From: Mangrovicoccus algicola | Lineage (GTDB): Bacteria; Pseudomonadota; Alphaproteobacteria; Rhodobacterales; Rhodobacteraceae | Length of the DNA stretch: 34,271 nucleotides | Reading direction: 5' to 3' | NCBI RefSeq assembly: GCF_014903745.1 | Contig: NZ_JACVXA010000054.1 | Coordinates: 1-34,271, forward strand | Shown: positions 16,101 to 25,483 of the stretch, piece after piece | Position numbering within the stretch: the first letter of the stretch is position 1 | How the letters are laid out: each line of letters begins with the position of its first letter | The notes under the pieces: model-generated | The model's input: the letters and a program-made list of their open reading frames with translations, nothing else | Databases searched by the model: none | Told to the model about the DNA's origin: nothing | Position numbers and translations under genes: made by a program

Positions 16101-16976
16101 TCACGCCACGAATTCCGCCCTTGCGTAGCCCTGCAGGTAGAGAAGGGCCGTCAAATCTCCGTGATTCACCCGCAGGTCGCTCTCGGCGGCGACCGCCGGC
16201 TTGGCATGCAGCGCCACCCCGGTTCCGGCCGCGTGAATCATGCCCAGGTCATTGGCGCCGTCGCCGACCGCCAGCACATCCGCCGGTGTCAGGCCCAGAC
16301 GGGCGGAGATCTGCTCCAGCGCCTCGATCTTGGCCTCGCGCCCCAGGATCGGACGCGCCACCTCGCCGGTCAGCACGCCATCCTGCGACAGCAGGGTGTT
16401 GGCCCGGTGCTCGTCGAATCCCAGTTCCGCGGCAACGCGTTCGGTGAAGGCGGTGAATCCGCCCGACACCAGCGCCGCATGCCCCCCATGGGCCTTCATC
16501 GTGGCGATCAGGACCTTGCCGCCCGGCGCCATGGTGATGCGCGCATCATACACTTCGGCAATCACGCTCTCGGGCAGCCCTTTCAGCAGCGCGACCCGTT
16601 CGGTCAGCGCGCCCTCGAAATCCAGCTCGCCATTCATCGCCCGCGCGGTGATGTCCTTCACCCGCGCCCCGACGCCCGCCATGTCGGCCAGCTCGTCGAT
16701 GCATTCCTGGGCGATCATGGTGCTGTCCATATCGGCCAGCAGCATCCTGCGGCGCCGGTTCGCGGAAGGCTGCAGCGCCAGGTCGATCCCCTGCCCCTGC
16801 AGCGCCGCCCAGCGGGTCCAAAGATCGGCCGGACGTGTGGCGAGGTCGAATTCCGCCGCCTCGCCCGGTGCCAGCCAGCGCAGCGCGCCGCCCTCCCATG
16901 CCGACGCCAGGGCCTCGGCCGCCGACGCCTCCAGGCAGGGAGCGGCAGGATTGCTCAAGAGCGTGACAGTGAACAT
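16101..16976 (-). CDS. serB: Phosphoserine phosphatase
   Basis: HAD-family enzyme catalysing the last step of L-serine biosynthesis, hydrolysis of O-phosphoserine, in the cytoplasm. The 291-residue protein has an N-terminal ~75-residue domain (ACT-like position) followed by the catalytic domain. Motif I is LLADMDSTMI (nucleophile D82, acid D84), the substrate-binding Glu is E91 in QECIDELA, motif II is LVSGGFT, and motif IV is VGDGANDLGM. The ATG at 16976 follows GGAGG; the longer frame to 17072 has no support. serC and serA lie on the opposite strand from 18125, so all three enzymes of the phosphorylated pathway are within 5 kb. Confidence 0.95.
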   Translation of the reverse strand: MFTVTLLSNPAAPCLEASAAEALASAWEGGALRWLAPGEAAEFDLATRPADLWTRWAALQGQGIDLALQPSANRRRRMLLADMDSTMIAQECIDELADMAGVGARVKDITARAMNGELDFEGALTERVALLKGLPESVIAEVYDARITMAPGGKVLIATMKAHGGHAALVSGGFTAFTERVAAELGFDEHRANTLLSQDGVLTGEVARPILGREAKIEALEQISARLGLTPADVLAVGDGANDLGMIHAAGTGVALHAKPAVAAESDLRVNHGDLTALLYLQGYARAEFVA

Positions 16977-17084
16977 CGGCAGGCCTCCGGATCGCTTCGG
17001 CGCCCCTATCCCATGACCTGCAGGGAAAGGCCAGTCCCGCGATGCGGCCCCGCCCGGCAAGGCGGGATGCAAACTTTCGGATCA

Positions 17085-17113
17085 TTGACCGGATCCGGGC
17101 GCAACTTTATTGC
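17085..17113 (+). promoter_or_regulatory. Candidate promoter with embedded palindrome
   Basis: TTGACC (17085-17090) and TATTGC (17108-17113) are 17 bp apart, a strong -35 with a moderate -10. The -35 overlaps the 10-bp palindrome CCGGATCCGG (17089-17098), which could be an operator. It points at the small open frame starting at 17164 and away from serB, whose own promoter would be on the other strand of the same interval. Confidence 0.4.
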
Positions 17114-17163
17114 CGCCGGACCGTTGGCACCGCATCACCAGCCCGGACCGGAACGGAAAGCCC

Positions 17164-17262
17164 ATGCCCCTGCCCCGCATCACCTATGACGCGCTTGTCC
17201 AGATCTTCGGCGAGGCGCTGATCCGACGATTCTATGTCCCGGTATCGGTCGTGCGGCGCTGA
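17164..17262 (+). CDS. Possible small protein or truncated gene (32 aa)
   Basis: An ATG-initiated frame of 33 codons whose product starts MPLPRITYDALVQIFGEALI and ends VVRR. Codon third positions are strongly G/C through the first 20 codons, like real genes here, and less so afterwards. A candidate promoter lies about 45 bp upstream, but there is only a weak GGAA ribosome-binding site. Its end overlaps the last 31 bp of the convergent membrane-protein gene. I recognise no family. It could be a genuine small protein with one amphipathic helix, the remaining 5' end of a gene lost by rearrangement, or chance. Confidence 0.3.
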   Translation: MPLPRITYDALVQIFGEALIRRFYVPVSVVRR

Positions 17263-17942
17263 TCCTGCGCGGGCGGGTCCTCCTGCCCGGCCAGCACCGC
17301 GCCCAGGGCCAGCTCGAACCGGTAGGACTCGCGGTCGAACTGCGCCCAGACCCAGAGCAGCGTGAGGCAGGCCGCGCCATATCCCGCCGCCAAGAGCAGC
17401 GGCCGATCCGTCCCCTGGGCCAGCATCTGCGCCCCGGGCATCCACGCCCCGGCCAGCAGCGTCAGCGCGGCCAGCAGGAAGTTCAGCGCCATGCCGCGCG
17501 CCACGCGGTCGCGCGAACTGCGCGCCGTCAGCTCCGCCGCCAGCCCCGGCATGTCGCGATGGATCGTCACCAGCGCCGCCGCCTGCGCGCGGAACCGCCC
17601 CACCCGCAGCGTCTCGCTCTGCGCGGTCCCGCGAAAGAAGGGGTTGCGCTCAAGAAGGTCCGGATCGTGATCGCGCGCCGCGCGCTCCGCGGGAAGGCGG
17701 GCATGCCATTGCAGGCTGCGGCGGGGGCTGGGAACCTTCGCCGTCAGGATCTTGGCCAGCCGGTCGAGAACCATGCCCAGCCCGTAGAGCAGCGGCAGGC
17801 AGACGAGGATCGTTCCGGTCCGCATCTCGGCGGGCATCTCGGCGGGAAGCCCCGCGAGCGCGCGCAGCCAGGGCAGCAGCCACAGAAGCGCAACGGCGCC
17901 GGTCACCAGGTATTCGATCAGCAGTCCGGGCAATGCGGGCAT
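17232..17942 (-). CDS. Four-helix integral membrane protein, unknown function
   Basis: A 236-residue protein I cannot assign to a named family. Four hydrophobic segments are visible: about residues 7-29 ([20 protein letters not shown]), 42-62 ([19 protein letters not shown]), 154-171 ([17 protein letters not shown]) and 181-203 ([19 protein letters not shown]). Between helices 2 and 3 lies a ~90-residue charged cytoplasmic-looking domain rich in Arg, Asp and Glu, with [20 protein letters not shown]. The start at 17942 is supported by a strong GGAGGGAGGAG site, better than the frame's first codon at 17990. It is divergent from serC, sharing the intergenic region with the tandem repeats, and may overlap a small ORF at its 3' end. 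Confidence 0.75.
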   Translation of the reverse strand: MPALPGLLIEYLVTGAVALLWLLPWLRALAGLPAEMPAEMRTGTILVCLPLLYGLGMVLDRLAKILTAKVPSPRRSLQWHARLPAERAARDHDPDLLERNPFFRGTAQSETLRVGRFRAQAAALVTIHRDMPGLAAELTARSSRDRVARGMALNFLLAALTLLAGAWMPGAQMLAQGTDRPLLLAAGYGAACLTLLWVWAQFDRESYRFELALGAVLAGQEDPPAQDQRRTTDTGT

Positions 17943-17979
17943 CGGCTCCTCCCTCCGTGTCCCGGCGGCAGGGGCTGCC

Positions 17980-18011
17980 GCCGTCACCATCTGGTGCCGT
18001 CACCATCTGGT
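17980..18011. repeat. Two perfect tandem 16-bp repeats, each with a dyad, between the membrane-protein gene and serC
   Basis: GCCGTCACCATCTGGT occurs twice head to tail (17980-17995, 17996-18011) with no mismatch. Each unit contains an inverted repeat: CACCA-TC-TGGTG at 17985-17996, and its 10-bp core ACCATCTGGT at 18002-18011. Two dyads 16 bp apart in a divergent promoter region look like a paired operator for a dimeric regulator. They lie 30 bp upstream of the candidate serC -35 and 38 bp upstream of the membrane-protein ATG, so either gene could be the target. Confidence 0.5.
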
Positions 18012-18040
18012 CATGTTCGCGTGCGACAGGCAATTCGGGC

Positions 18041-18069
18041 TTGCCCGACTCCCTGCGCTCGGGTAGAGG
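18041..18069 (+). promoter_or_regulatory. Candidate serC-serA promoter
   Basis: TTGCCC (18041-18046) and TAGAGG (18064-18069) are separated by 17 bp; each is only a partial match to consensus. Transcription would start about 45-50 bp before the serC ATG. The tandem dyads just upstream would suit an activator at such a weak promoter. Confidence 0.35.
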
Positions 18070-18124
18070 CGGCCTCGGGACACGCTGCCCCAACGCAGCG
18101 CGTATATCTGGAAGGATAACATCA

Positions 18125-19279
<1,155 letters not shown>

Positions 19280-19285
19280 GCCTTT

Positions 19286-19342
19286 GCCGGGGCACGCGCC
19301 CCGGCCCCTCCCCTGCCATCGTCCCCCGCCGCCCAGGCGGGG
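19286..19342 (+). terminator. Two consecutive hairpins between serC and serA
   Basis: The first is GCCGGGGC (19286-19293) with GCCCCGGC (19298-19305), a perfect 8-bp stem with loop ACGC starting 7 bp after the serC stop. The second is CCCCGCC (19324-19330) with GGCGGGG (19336-19342), 7 bp with a 5-base loop. Neither has a T-tract. They may act as a leaky terminator or as RNA stability elements setting the serC:serA ratio. Confidence 0.45.
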
Positions 19343-19409
19343 TCCGCACCGCCTGCCGGATGGCGGCCTGACGCCCCATGACCGGCACCTGCCTGCAAGG
19401 ATTGATCCC

Positions 19410-21002
19410 ATGCCCAAGGTTCTCGTCTCCGACGCCCTGTCCGAAACCGCCGTCCAGATCTTCCGCGACCGCGGGGTCGAGGTCGACTTCATGCCGAAGC
19501 TCGGCAAGGACAAGGCGAAGCTGCTGGAAATCATCGGCCAGTATGACGGCCTGGCGATCCGCTCGGCCACCAAGGTGACGGCCGACGTGCTGGCCGCCGC
19601 GCCCAACCTGAAGGTCATCGGCCGCGCCGGGATCGGCGTCGATAACGTGGACATCCCGGCCGCCTCCAAACAGGGCGTGATCGTGATGAACACGCCCTTC
19701 GGCAACTCGATCACCACCGCCGAGCACGCCATCGCGATGATGTTCGCCGTCGCCCGCCAGATCCCCGCCGCCGATGCCTCCACCCAGGCCGGCAAATGGG
19801 AGAAGTCGCGCTTCATGGGCGTCGAGATCACCGGCAAGACCCTGGGCCTGATCGGCTGCGGCAATATCGGCGCGATCGTCGCCTCCCGCGCGCTGGGGCT
19901 GAAGATGAAGGTCCTGGCCTATGACCCCTTCCTCTCCGACGAACGCGCGGTCGAGCTGGGCGTGACCAAGGTGGAGCTGGACGAGGCGCTGTCGCGCGCC
20001 GATTTCATCACGCTGCACGTGCCGAAGACCGAGAAGACCGCCAACATCCTGTCGCGCGAGAACCTCGCCAAGACCAAGAAGGGCGTTCGCATCGTCAACT
20101 GCGCGCGCGGCGGGCTGGTCGACGAGGCGGCGCTGGCCGAGCTTCTGCAATCGGGCCATGTCGCGGGCGCGGGCTTCGACGTCTTCGCCGTGGAACCGGC
20201 GACCGAGAACGTGCTCTTCGGGCTCGACAACGTCGTCTGCACGCCGCATCTGGGCGCCTCGACCACCGAAGCGCAGGAAAACGTCGCCCTTCAGGTCGCC
20301 GAGCAGATGTCGGATTACCTGATGACCGGCGCCGTGACCAATTCGCTGAACATGCCCGCGGTCACCGCCGAGGAAGCCAAGGTCATGGGCCCCTGGATCA
20401 AGCTGGCCGAACATCTGGGCAGCTTCGTCGGCCAGCTGACCGACGAGCCGGTGAAATCGGTGAACATCACCTATGACGGCGTTGCTGCCGACATGAACCT
20501 CAAGGCGCTGGACTGCGCCGTGCTGGCCGGGTTCCTGAAGCCGACCACGCCGGACGTGAACCTCGTTTCCGCACCGGTGATGTTCAAGGAGAAGGGCGTC
20601 CAGATCAGCCAGACCAAGCAGGACAAGTCCGGCGTCTTCGAAGGCTACATCAAGCTGACCGTGGAACTGGAAAGCCGCACCCGCACCGTCGCGGGCACGG
20701 TCTTCTCCGACGGCAAGCCGCGCTTCATCCAGATCAAGGGCATCAATATCGATGCCGAGGTGGCGCCCTACATGCTCTATACCACCAACAAGGACGTGCC
20801 GGGCGTGATCGGGTCGCTGGGCATGACCGTGGGCGAGGCAGGCTACAACATCGCCAACTTCACCCTCGGGCGGACCGGCAACGGCGCCGATGCGATCGCG
20901 CTGATCCACCTGGACGAAGCGGTGAAGCCCGAGCTGGTCGCCAAGCTGGAAGGCCTGGGCAAGTTCCAGCTGGTCAAGCCGCTGGCCTTCGACATCGCCT
21001 GA
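19410..21002 (+). CDS. serA: D-3-phosphoglycerate dehydrogenase
   Basis: NAD-dependent oxidation of 3-phosphoglycerate to 3-phosphohydroxypyruvate, the committed step of serine biosynthesis. At 530 residues this is the long form. The substrate-binding domain (1-98 and ~295-315) encloses a Rossmann domain with GLIGCGNIG at 146-154. Catalytic residues are R233 (NCARGGLVDE), E262 (FAVEPA) and H280 (TPHLGAS). An intervening domain (about 320-450) and a C-terminal ACT domain (about 455-530, TTNKDVPGVIGSLGMTVGEA) suggest allosteric feedback by serine, as known for such enzymes. The ATG at 19410 follows AAGGA. A long hairpin ends the transcript. Confidence 0.97.
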   Translation: MPKVLVSDALSETAVQIFRDRGVEVDFMPKLGKDKAKLLEIIGQYDGLAIRSATKVTADVLAAAPNLKVIGRAGIGVDNVDIPAASKQGVIVMNTPFGNSITTAEHAIAMMFAVARQIPAADASTQAGKWEKSRFMGVEITGKTLGLIGCGNIGAIVASRALGLKMKVLAYDPFLSDERAVELGVTKVELDEALSRADFITLHVPKTEKTANILSRENLAKTKKGVRIVNCARGGLVDEAALAELLQSGHVAGAGFDVFAVEPATENVLFGLDNVVCTPHLGASTTEAQENVALQVAEQMSDYLMTGAVTNSLNMPAVTAEEAKVMGPWIKLAEHLGSFVGQLTDEPVKSVNITYDGVAADMNLKALDCAVLAGFLKPTTPDVNLVSAPVMFKEKGVQISQTKQDKSGVFEGYIKLTVELESRTRTVAGTVFSDGKPRFIQIKGINIDAEVAPYMLYTTNKDVPGVIGSLGMTVGEAGYNIANFTLGRTGNGADAIALIHLDEAVKPELVAKLEGLGKFQLVKPLAFDIA

Positions 21003-21030
21003 TCCGGTCCGGCCTGCGGGCCGGTGCGAC

Positions 21031-21084
21031 GGGGCCCCGGCGGCGCAGGGAACATCCCGCCTGCGCGGCCGGGGCCCCTTGTCT
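21031..21084 (+). terminator. Strong terminator hairpin downstream of serA
   Basis: GGGGCCCCGGC (21031-21041) pairs with GCCGGGGCCCC (21068-21078). After one symmetric G-G mismatch, GCGCAGG (21043-21049) pairs with CCTGCGC (21060-21066), giving 18 pairs in one long stem with a 10-base loop. TTGTCTT follows immediately. It is the most convincing intrinsic terminator here and separates serA from the metallophosphoesterase gene. Confidence 0.8.
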
Positions 21085-21135
21085 TGATGCCGCGACGCGG
21101 CGAAGCTGGCGCATCCGCAGCTGCCGGAGACCCGC

Positions 21136-22017
21136 ATGCGCCATCCCTTTCCCGATCCGGCCCGGCCGGAGGCCCCGGCGCGGGGCTGGCTGGCGATCCG
21201 CCGCCTGCCCCGCCTGACCTGCCACCATGTCGCCGACCCGCGCTGGACCCTGCCGCCGATGACGGCCGCGGTCATTGCCGACCTGCATGTCGGCATGCCG
21301 TGGGTCTCGCCGGACCTTGTCGGCCGCATCGTGGAACAGGTGAATGCGCTGCGGCCGGACATCATCTTCCTGGCCGGCGATCTGCTGCTGGACCGCAACA
21401 TGTGGTGGTTCTCGCGCGTCGTCCCCGCGGCCGAGATCGTCGCCATCCTCAGCGCGCTGCGCGCGCCGCTGGGGGCGTGGTCGATCCTGGGCAACCATGA
21501 CTGGGGCGATTGCGACCTGGCCCGCGATACGGGCGGCGCGCGCAATTCGGTGATCGAGGCCCATGCCGCGCATGGCCTGCCGCTCCTGCGCAACGAGGCC
21601 CGGCACATCCCGCACGGGCCGGGCGGGTTCTGGCTGGTCGGCACGGACAGCCAGCGCGCGGGCAAGCGCCGCGGCCGCGGCCCGGACCGCTATGTCAGCC
21701 ATCTCGATGCCGAAGCCGCCTTCGCCGCCGTCCCCGCAGGCGCCCCAGCGATCCATCTCGCGCATGAGCCGGACTGGTTCGCCCGCGGCGATCCCCGCGC
21801 CTTCCTGCAGGTCAGCGGCCATACCCATGGCGGCCAGATCCGGCTGTTCGGACGGACCCCCGCCGTGCCCTCTGCCTTCGGCAGCCGCTATGCCGGGGGC
21901 CATGTCCGCGAGAACGGCAACCACCTGATCGTCAGCCGCGGCATCGGCTATTCGGGCCTGCCCCTGCGGCTGGGCGTGCCGCCGGAAATCGTGCTGCTCA
22001 CCGTCACCGGCACCTGA
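21136..22017 (+). CDS. Calcineurin-like metallophosphoesterase (YaeI/YkuE-like)
   Basis: A 293-residue binuclear-metal phosphoesterase. The metal-binding motifs occur in order: IADLHVG (D49, H51), FLAGDLLLD (D82), ILGNHDWGD, the isolated His in IHLAHEPDWF, and SGHTHGGQIRLFG. The combination with the late GSRYAGGHVRENGNHLIVSRG segment fits the YaeI/YkuE-type branch, some of which act on UDP-diacylglucosamine or other phospho-glycolipids. Unlike many of these, no N-terminal membrane helix or signal peptide is seen, so it is probably cytoplasmic. The start at 21136 follows CCGGAGA. The hybrid kinase gene follows 70 bp later in the same direction; co-transcription is possible. The substrate is not determinable. 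Confidence 0.87.
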   Translation: MRHPFPDPARPEAPARGWLAIRRLPRLTCHHVADPRWTLPPMTAAVIADLHVGMPWVSPDLVGRIVEQVNALRPDIIFLAGDLLLDRNMWWFSRVVPAAEIVAILSALRAPLGAWSILGNHDWGDCDLARDTGGARNSVIEAHAAHGLPLLRNEARHIPHGPGGFWLVGTDSQRAGKRRGRGPDRYVSHLDAEAAFAAVPAGAPAIHLAHEPDWFARGDPRAFLQVSGHTHGGQIRLFGRTPAVPSAFGSRYAGGHVRENGNHLIVSRGIGYSGLPLRLGVPPEIVLLTVTGT

Positions 22018-22087
22018 AGCCGCGGCGCCATTCAGCCTCTGTTCACTCTGCTGGATTACGCAGGATCCACGGAGCCCGAGGAAGCCG

Positions 22088-24304
22088 ATGAAGAAGGACC
22101 CGAGTCCCAGCCTGCAGGACATGCTGGCGGCGGAAAGACGCGCGCGGCTCGCGGCGGAAAAGCTGCTGGAGTCGAAACATGCCGAACTGACCCGCGCCAA
22201 CCGGCGGCTCGGGCTGCATGCGCGCCAGCTGACCGACGAGATCCTGCAGCAGCGCCGCCAGGTCCGCGAGGTGCGCTGCGAGGCGGAGGCGCTCAAAGGC
22301 CAGGCCAGCAAGGCCCGGCAGGACCTGGAACGCGCCCATCGCCAGGCCAGCGTCGCCGAGCGGCGGCTTTGGGATGCGCTGGAAACGATCCAGGACGGGT
22401 TCGCCGTATTCAACCGCCGCGACCAGCTGCTGATCGCGAACCGGTCCTATCTGGCGCTGTTCGACGGGCTCGCCGGGATCCGCCCCGGCGTCACCTATAC
22501 CGAACTGCTGCAGCTGCTGCTGGAGGAAGGCGTGGTCGATATCGGCGCGGAGACGCCCGGCGACTGGCTGGATGCGATGCTGCTGCGCTGGCGCGGCGAG
22601 ACGATCGAACCGCTGGTGCTGAGGCTGTGGAACGACACCTATGTCAAGATGATGGACCGGCGCGGGCAGGATGGCGACCTTGTCAGCCTGGTGCTCGATA
22701 TCACCGACACGATCCGCTACGAGCGCGAGATCGAGGATGCCCGCCAGCGCGCCGAGGCCGCCGCCCGCGCCAAGGCCGCCTTCCTCGCCAATATGAGCCA
22801 CGAGATCCGCACCCCGATGAACGGGGTGGTGGGCATGTCGGACCTGCTGATCGAAAGCGACCTGGACGAGGAACAGCGGCTTTATGCCGAGACCATCCGC
22901 AACTCCGCCGAGGCGCTGCTGGTGATCATCAACGACGTCCTGGACTATTCCAAGATCGAGGCGGAGAAGCTGGTCCTGCATCCCGAACCCTTCGACCTGG
23001 AACGCGCCATCCACGAGATCCTCGTGCTGCTGCAGCCCACGGCCACTGCCAAGGGGCTGGACCTGCTGGTGGATTACGACATGTTCCTGCCCACGCGCTT
23101 CGTCGCCGATCCCGGCCGCATCCGCCAGATCCTGACCAACCTGATCGGCAATGCCGTGAAGTTCACCGCCGCCGGCCATGTTCTGGTGCGCGTCACCGGC
23201 TATGGCGAAGAGGACGGCACCCGGTTCAGCCTGCATGTCACCGTGGAGGATACCGGCATCGGCATCGCCCCCGACAAGCTGGAGCTGATCTTCGGCGAAT
23301 TCAGCCAGGTCGAGGACGAACGCAACCGCAGCTTCGAGGGCACCGGGCTGGGCCTGGCCATCACCCAGCAGCTGGTGAGCATGATGGAGGGCGAGATCTG
23401 GGTCGATTCGGTTCCCGGCGACGGGTCCTGCTTCGGCTTCCAGCTGGCGGTGGATGCCGTCGACCCCCTTCCCGCGCAGGATTTCTCCCTGCCGCCGGAA
23501 CTGGGCACGGTGCTGGTCGTCGACGACCTGCCGATCAACCGGATGATCCTGGAGAAGCAGCTTGCCGCCATGGGCTTGCGGGTGGTGACGCATCGCTCTG
23601 CCCAGGCCGCGCTGGCCGAGGATCCGGGCCGGTTCGGGCTGATCCTCATGGATGGCGAGATGCCCGAGATGGACGGGCCGACCTTCCTGGGACGGATGCG
23701 CGACCGCGGCTGCGGCACGCCGGTGATCCTGATGACCGCCAATCCCGGTCCCGCGCTCGCCGCCGCCGAGACGGGCGGGGCCTTCGCGGTCCTGCAGAAG
23801 CCCATGCTGCGGCGCGACCTGCACCTGCGGCTGCGCGAGCTCTGCGCCCCGGACGCCCCGCCGCCGACGGCCGCCCGGCCGCGGATGCGCATCCTCGCGG
23901 CGGAGGACAACAAGACCAACCAGCTGGTCTTCGCGAAGCTGCTGAAGGCCTTCGACCTGGACCTGACCTTCGCCGATGACGGGCTGGAGGCGGTGGAAAA
24001 ATTCCAGGCGCTGCAACCGCATCTGATCTTCATGGACATCTCCATGCCGCAGATGGACGGCAAGGAGGCCACCCGCCGCATCCGCGAGATCGAGCGGCTG
24101 GAATCCCGCCCGCGCGTGCCCATCTGCGCGCTGACCGCCCATGCGATGGACGGAGACGACCAGGGCATCCTGGAGGCGGGGCTGGATTTCTACCTGACCA
24201 AGCCGCTGCGGCGGGGCGAGATCCTCGAACGCATCCGCGCCCATGTTCCCGAGGGGGTGCAGATCGAACAGGTGGTGCCGCAACCGGCGGATCCGGCGCC
24301 CTGA
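22088..24304 (+). CDS. Hybrid sensor histidine kinase with two receiver domains
   Basis: A 738-residue soluble hybrid kinase with no membrane helix. An N-terminal coiled coil (about 12-95) leads into a PAS-like domain (about 96-210, [20 protein letters not shown]). The HisKA domain has phosphoacceptor H238 in [14 protein letters not shown]. The ATPase domain has the N box around N355 (NLIGNAVKF), DTGIGI and GTGLGLAIT. Two receivers follow: REC1 (about 474-585) with phosphoacceptor D522 in LILMDGEMP, and REC2 (about 601-722) with D650 in [13 protein letters not shown] and the conserved Lys in YLTKPLRRG. No Hpt domain is present, so a separate phosphotransfer partner is expected. The ATG at 22088 follows GAGGAAG. 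Its stop is 7 bp from the convergent araC-type stop. Input signal unknown; the coiled-coil-PAS input suggests a cytoplasmic cue. Confidence 0.93.
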   Translation: MKKDPSPSLQDMLAAERRARLAAEKLLESKHAELTRANRRLGLHARQLTDEILQQRRQVREVRCEAEALKGQASKARQDLERAHRQASVAERRLWDALETIQDGFAVFNRRDQLLIANRSYLALFDGLAGIRPGVTYTELLQLLLEEGVVDIGAETPGDWLDAMLLRWRGETIEPLVLRLWNDTYVKMMDRRGQDGDLVSLVLDITDTIRYEREIEDARQRAEAAARAKAAFLANMSHEIRTPMNGVVGMSDLLIESDLDEEQRLYAETIRNSAEALLVIINDVLDYSKIEAEKLVLHPEPFDLERAIHEILVLLQPTATAKGLDLLVDYDMFLPTRFVADPGRIRQILTNLIGNAVKFTAAGHVLVRVTGYGEEDGTRFSLHVTVEDTGIGIAPDKLELIFGEFSQVEDERNRSFEGTGLGLAITQQLVSMMEGEIWVDSVPGDGSCFGFQLAVDAVDPLPAQDFSLPPELGTVLVVDDLPINRMILEKQLAAMGLRVVTHRSAQAALAEDPGRFGLILMDGEMPEMDGPTFLGRMRDRGCGTPVILMTANPGPALAAAETGGAFAVLQKPMLRRDLHLRLRELCAPDAPPPTAARPRMRILAAEDNKTNQLVFAKLLKAFDLDLTFADDGLEAVEKFQALQPHLIFMDISMPQMDGKEATRRIREIERLESRPRVPICALTAHAMDGDDQGILEAGLDFYLTKPLRRGEILERIRAHVPEGVQIEQVVPQPADPAP

Positions 24305-24311
24305 CCCTGTC

Positions 24312-25328
24312 TCACCCGGCCCGGCACAGGCGGGCAAAGCCGCTGGGCGCGACCCCCGTCCAGGCCTGGAAGGCACGGGTGAAGTTGCCGGGTTCGGTAT
24401 AGCCCAGCCGATGGGCGATCTCCGCCACGCTCAGATCCGTCTCGTGCAGAAGGGCGCGCGCCTGCCGCTCGCGCACGCGGCCCAGCACCTCGCGATAGGT
24501 TGTCCCCTCGCTTGCCAGCTGCCGCTGGAGGCTGCGCGGGCCAAGCCGGAGCCGCCAGGCGGCATGGTCGATGCCGGTGCGTTCCTCTCCCAGGTCCATC
24601 AGGATCGCCGCCTCCAGCGCGGCAAGCGCTCCCGCCGCCCCGCGCTGCATCCGGGCGCGCACCTGCTCGCAGGTCAGCTCTGGTGCAGGCGGCGCGACGG
24701 GCGGGCGGTCCAGCCCGGCCCGGTCGAAGGCCACCCAGATCTCCGGACGGCCGAAATGCCATTCCACCGGCAGCAGATCCGACAGGATCGTGCCGCGGCC
24801 GTCATCGGGATAGTCCAGCCCGATCCTGCGCGGAAGCCAGTCCGCCCCGAGGTAGCAGCGCAGGAAGGCGATGATCAGCGGCAGCACGTGATCGCTGTGA
24901 TGGCGCCGGTCCAGTCCGCGCAGGCGCGGCATCCGGTAGCTCCAGACCGCCTCGCGCGCGGTCTCGGCCAGCGCGAAGGCCGGGCCGCTCTGGAACAGCG
25001 GCATGGCCCAGGCGATCCGCTGCAGGCCGATCCGCAGGCTGGGCGCCGAGACGCCGTAATCCAGCCAGGCGCCCAGCTCCGCGCCATTCATCCCCAGGCC
25101 GATCCTCAGCCCGGCCGCCGGATCGCCGCTTTCGCGTCCCGCCGCGCTGAACAGCTCGACCATGGAGTGAAGCGGAATGCGCAGCGCCGGGTCCCGGATC
25201 ACCGCCTCGGGAAGTCGCGCGCGCGCCAGCGCCCGATCCAGCGCGCGGCGCCCCGCCACGGCCTCCAGCCATGACGGCAAGCGCCCCATGCCCGCGGCGG
25301 TGGTCACGAAAAAATCCTGTTTCGACAA
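24312..25328 (-). CDS. AraC-family transcriptional regulator
   Basis: A 338-residue regulator. Residues about 20-210 match the N-terminal ligand-binding region often called arabinose-binding type (PF12625), including IPLHSMVELFSAAGRESGDP and GLRIGLGMNG. Residues about 235-335 form the double helix-turn-helix: RLRLGPRSLQRQLASEGTTY (first) and SVAEIAHRLGYTEPGNFTRA (second), both close to consensus. Translation seems to begin at TTG (25328), preceded by GAGGA; ATG alternatives further in would cut the domain. It is divergent from the arylsulfatase gene 155 bp away and is the natural candidate to control the sulfatase-HAD block. The inducer is unknown. Confidence 0.9.
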   Translation of the reverse strand: MSKQDFFVTTAAGMGRLPSWLEAVAGRRALDRALARARLPEAVIRDPALRIPLHSMVELFSAAGRESGDPAAGLRIGLGMNGAELGAWLDYGVSAPSLRIGLQRIAWAMPLFQSGPAFALAETAREAVWSYRMPRLRGLDRRHHSDHVLPLIIAFLRCYLGADWLPRRIGLDYPDDGRGTILSDLLPVEWHFGRPEIWVAFDRAGLDRPPVAPPAPELTCEQVRARMQRGAAGALAALEAAILMDLGEERTGIDHAAWRLRLGPRSLQRQLASEGTTYREVLGRVRERQARALLHETDLSVAEIAHRLGYTEPGNFTRAFQAWTGVAPSGFARLCRAG

Positions 25329-25346
25329 AGAATCCTCGCCCGGGTG

Positions 25347-25400
25347 TCATCAAATGATAGGGTTAATGTAAGGTAAATTGATATTGATGCGAAAGAGTTC
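25347..25400. promoter_or_regulatory. AT-rich intergenic island between the AraC-type regulator and the sulfatase
   Basis: Roughly two thirds A+T in a window of otherwise very high G+C. It contains a small dyad (TCAT-CAA-ATGA, 25347-25357) and a short direct repeat ATTGATATTGAT (25377-25388). It lies between the divergent start codons, where the regulator would be expected to bind and where promoter melting would occur. I could not place a convincing -35/-10 pair for either gene. Confidence 0.4.
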
Positions 25401-25483
25401 ACCCCTCCCAGCGGCAATCCGTGCCAGGCGGGGTACGGGTCTTGCTACCGGGCAGCTGTCCGGAAACGAAGGGAGAAAGACGT

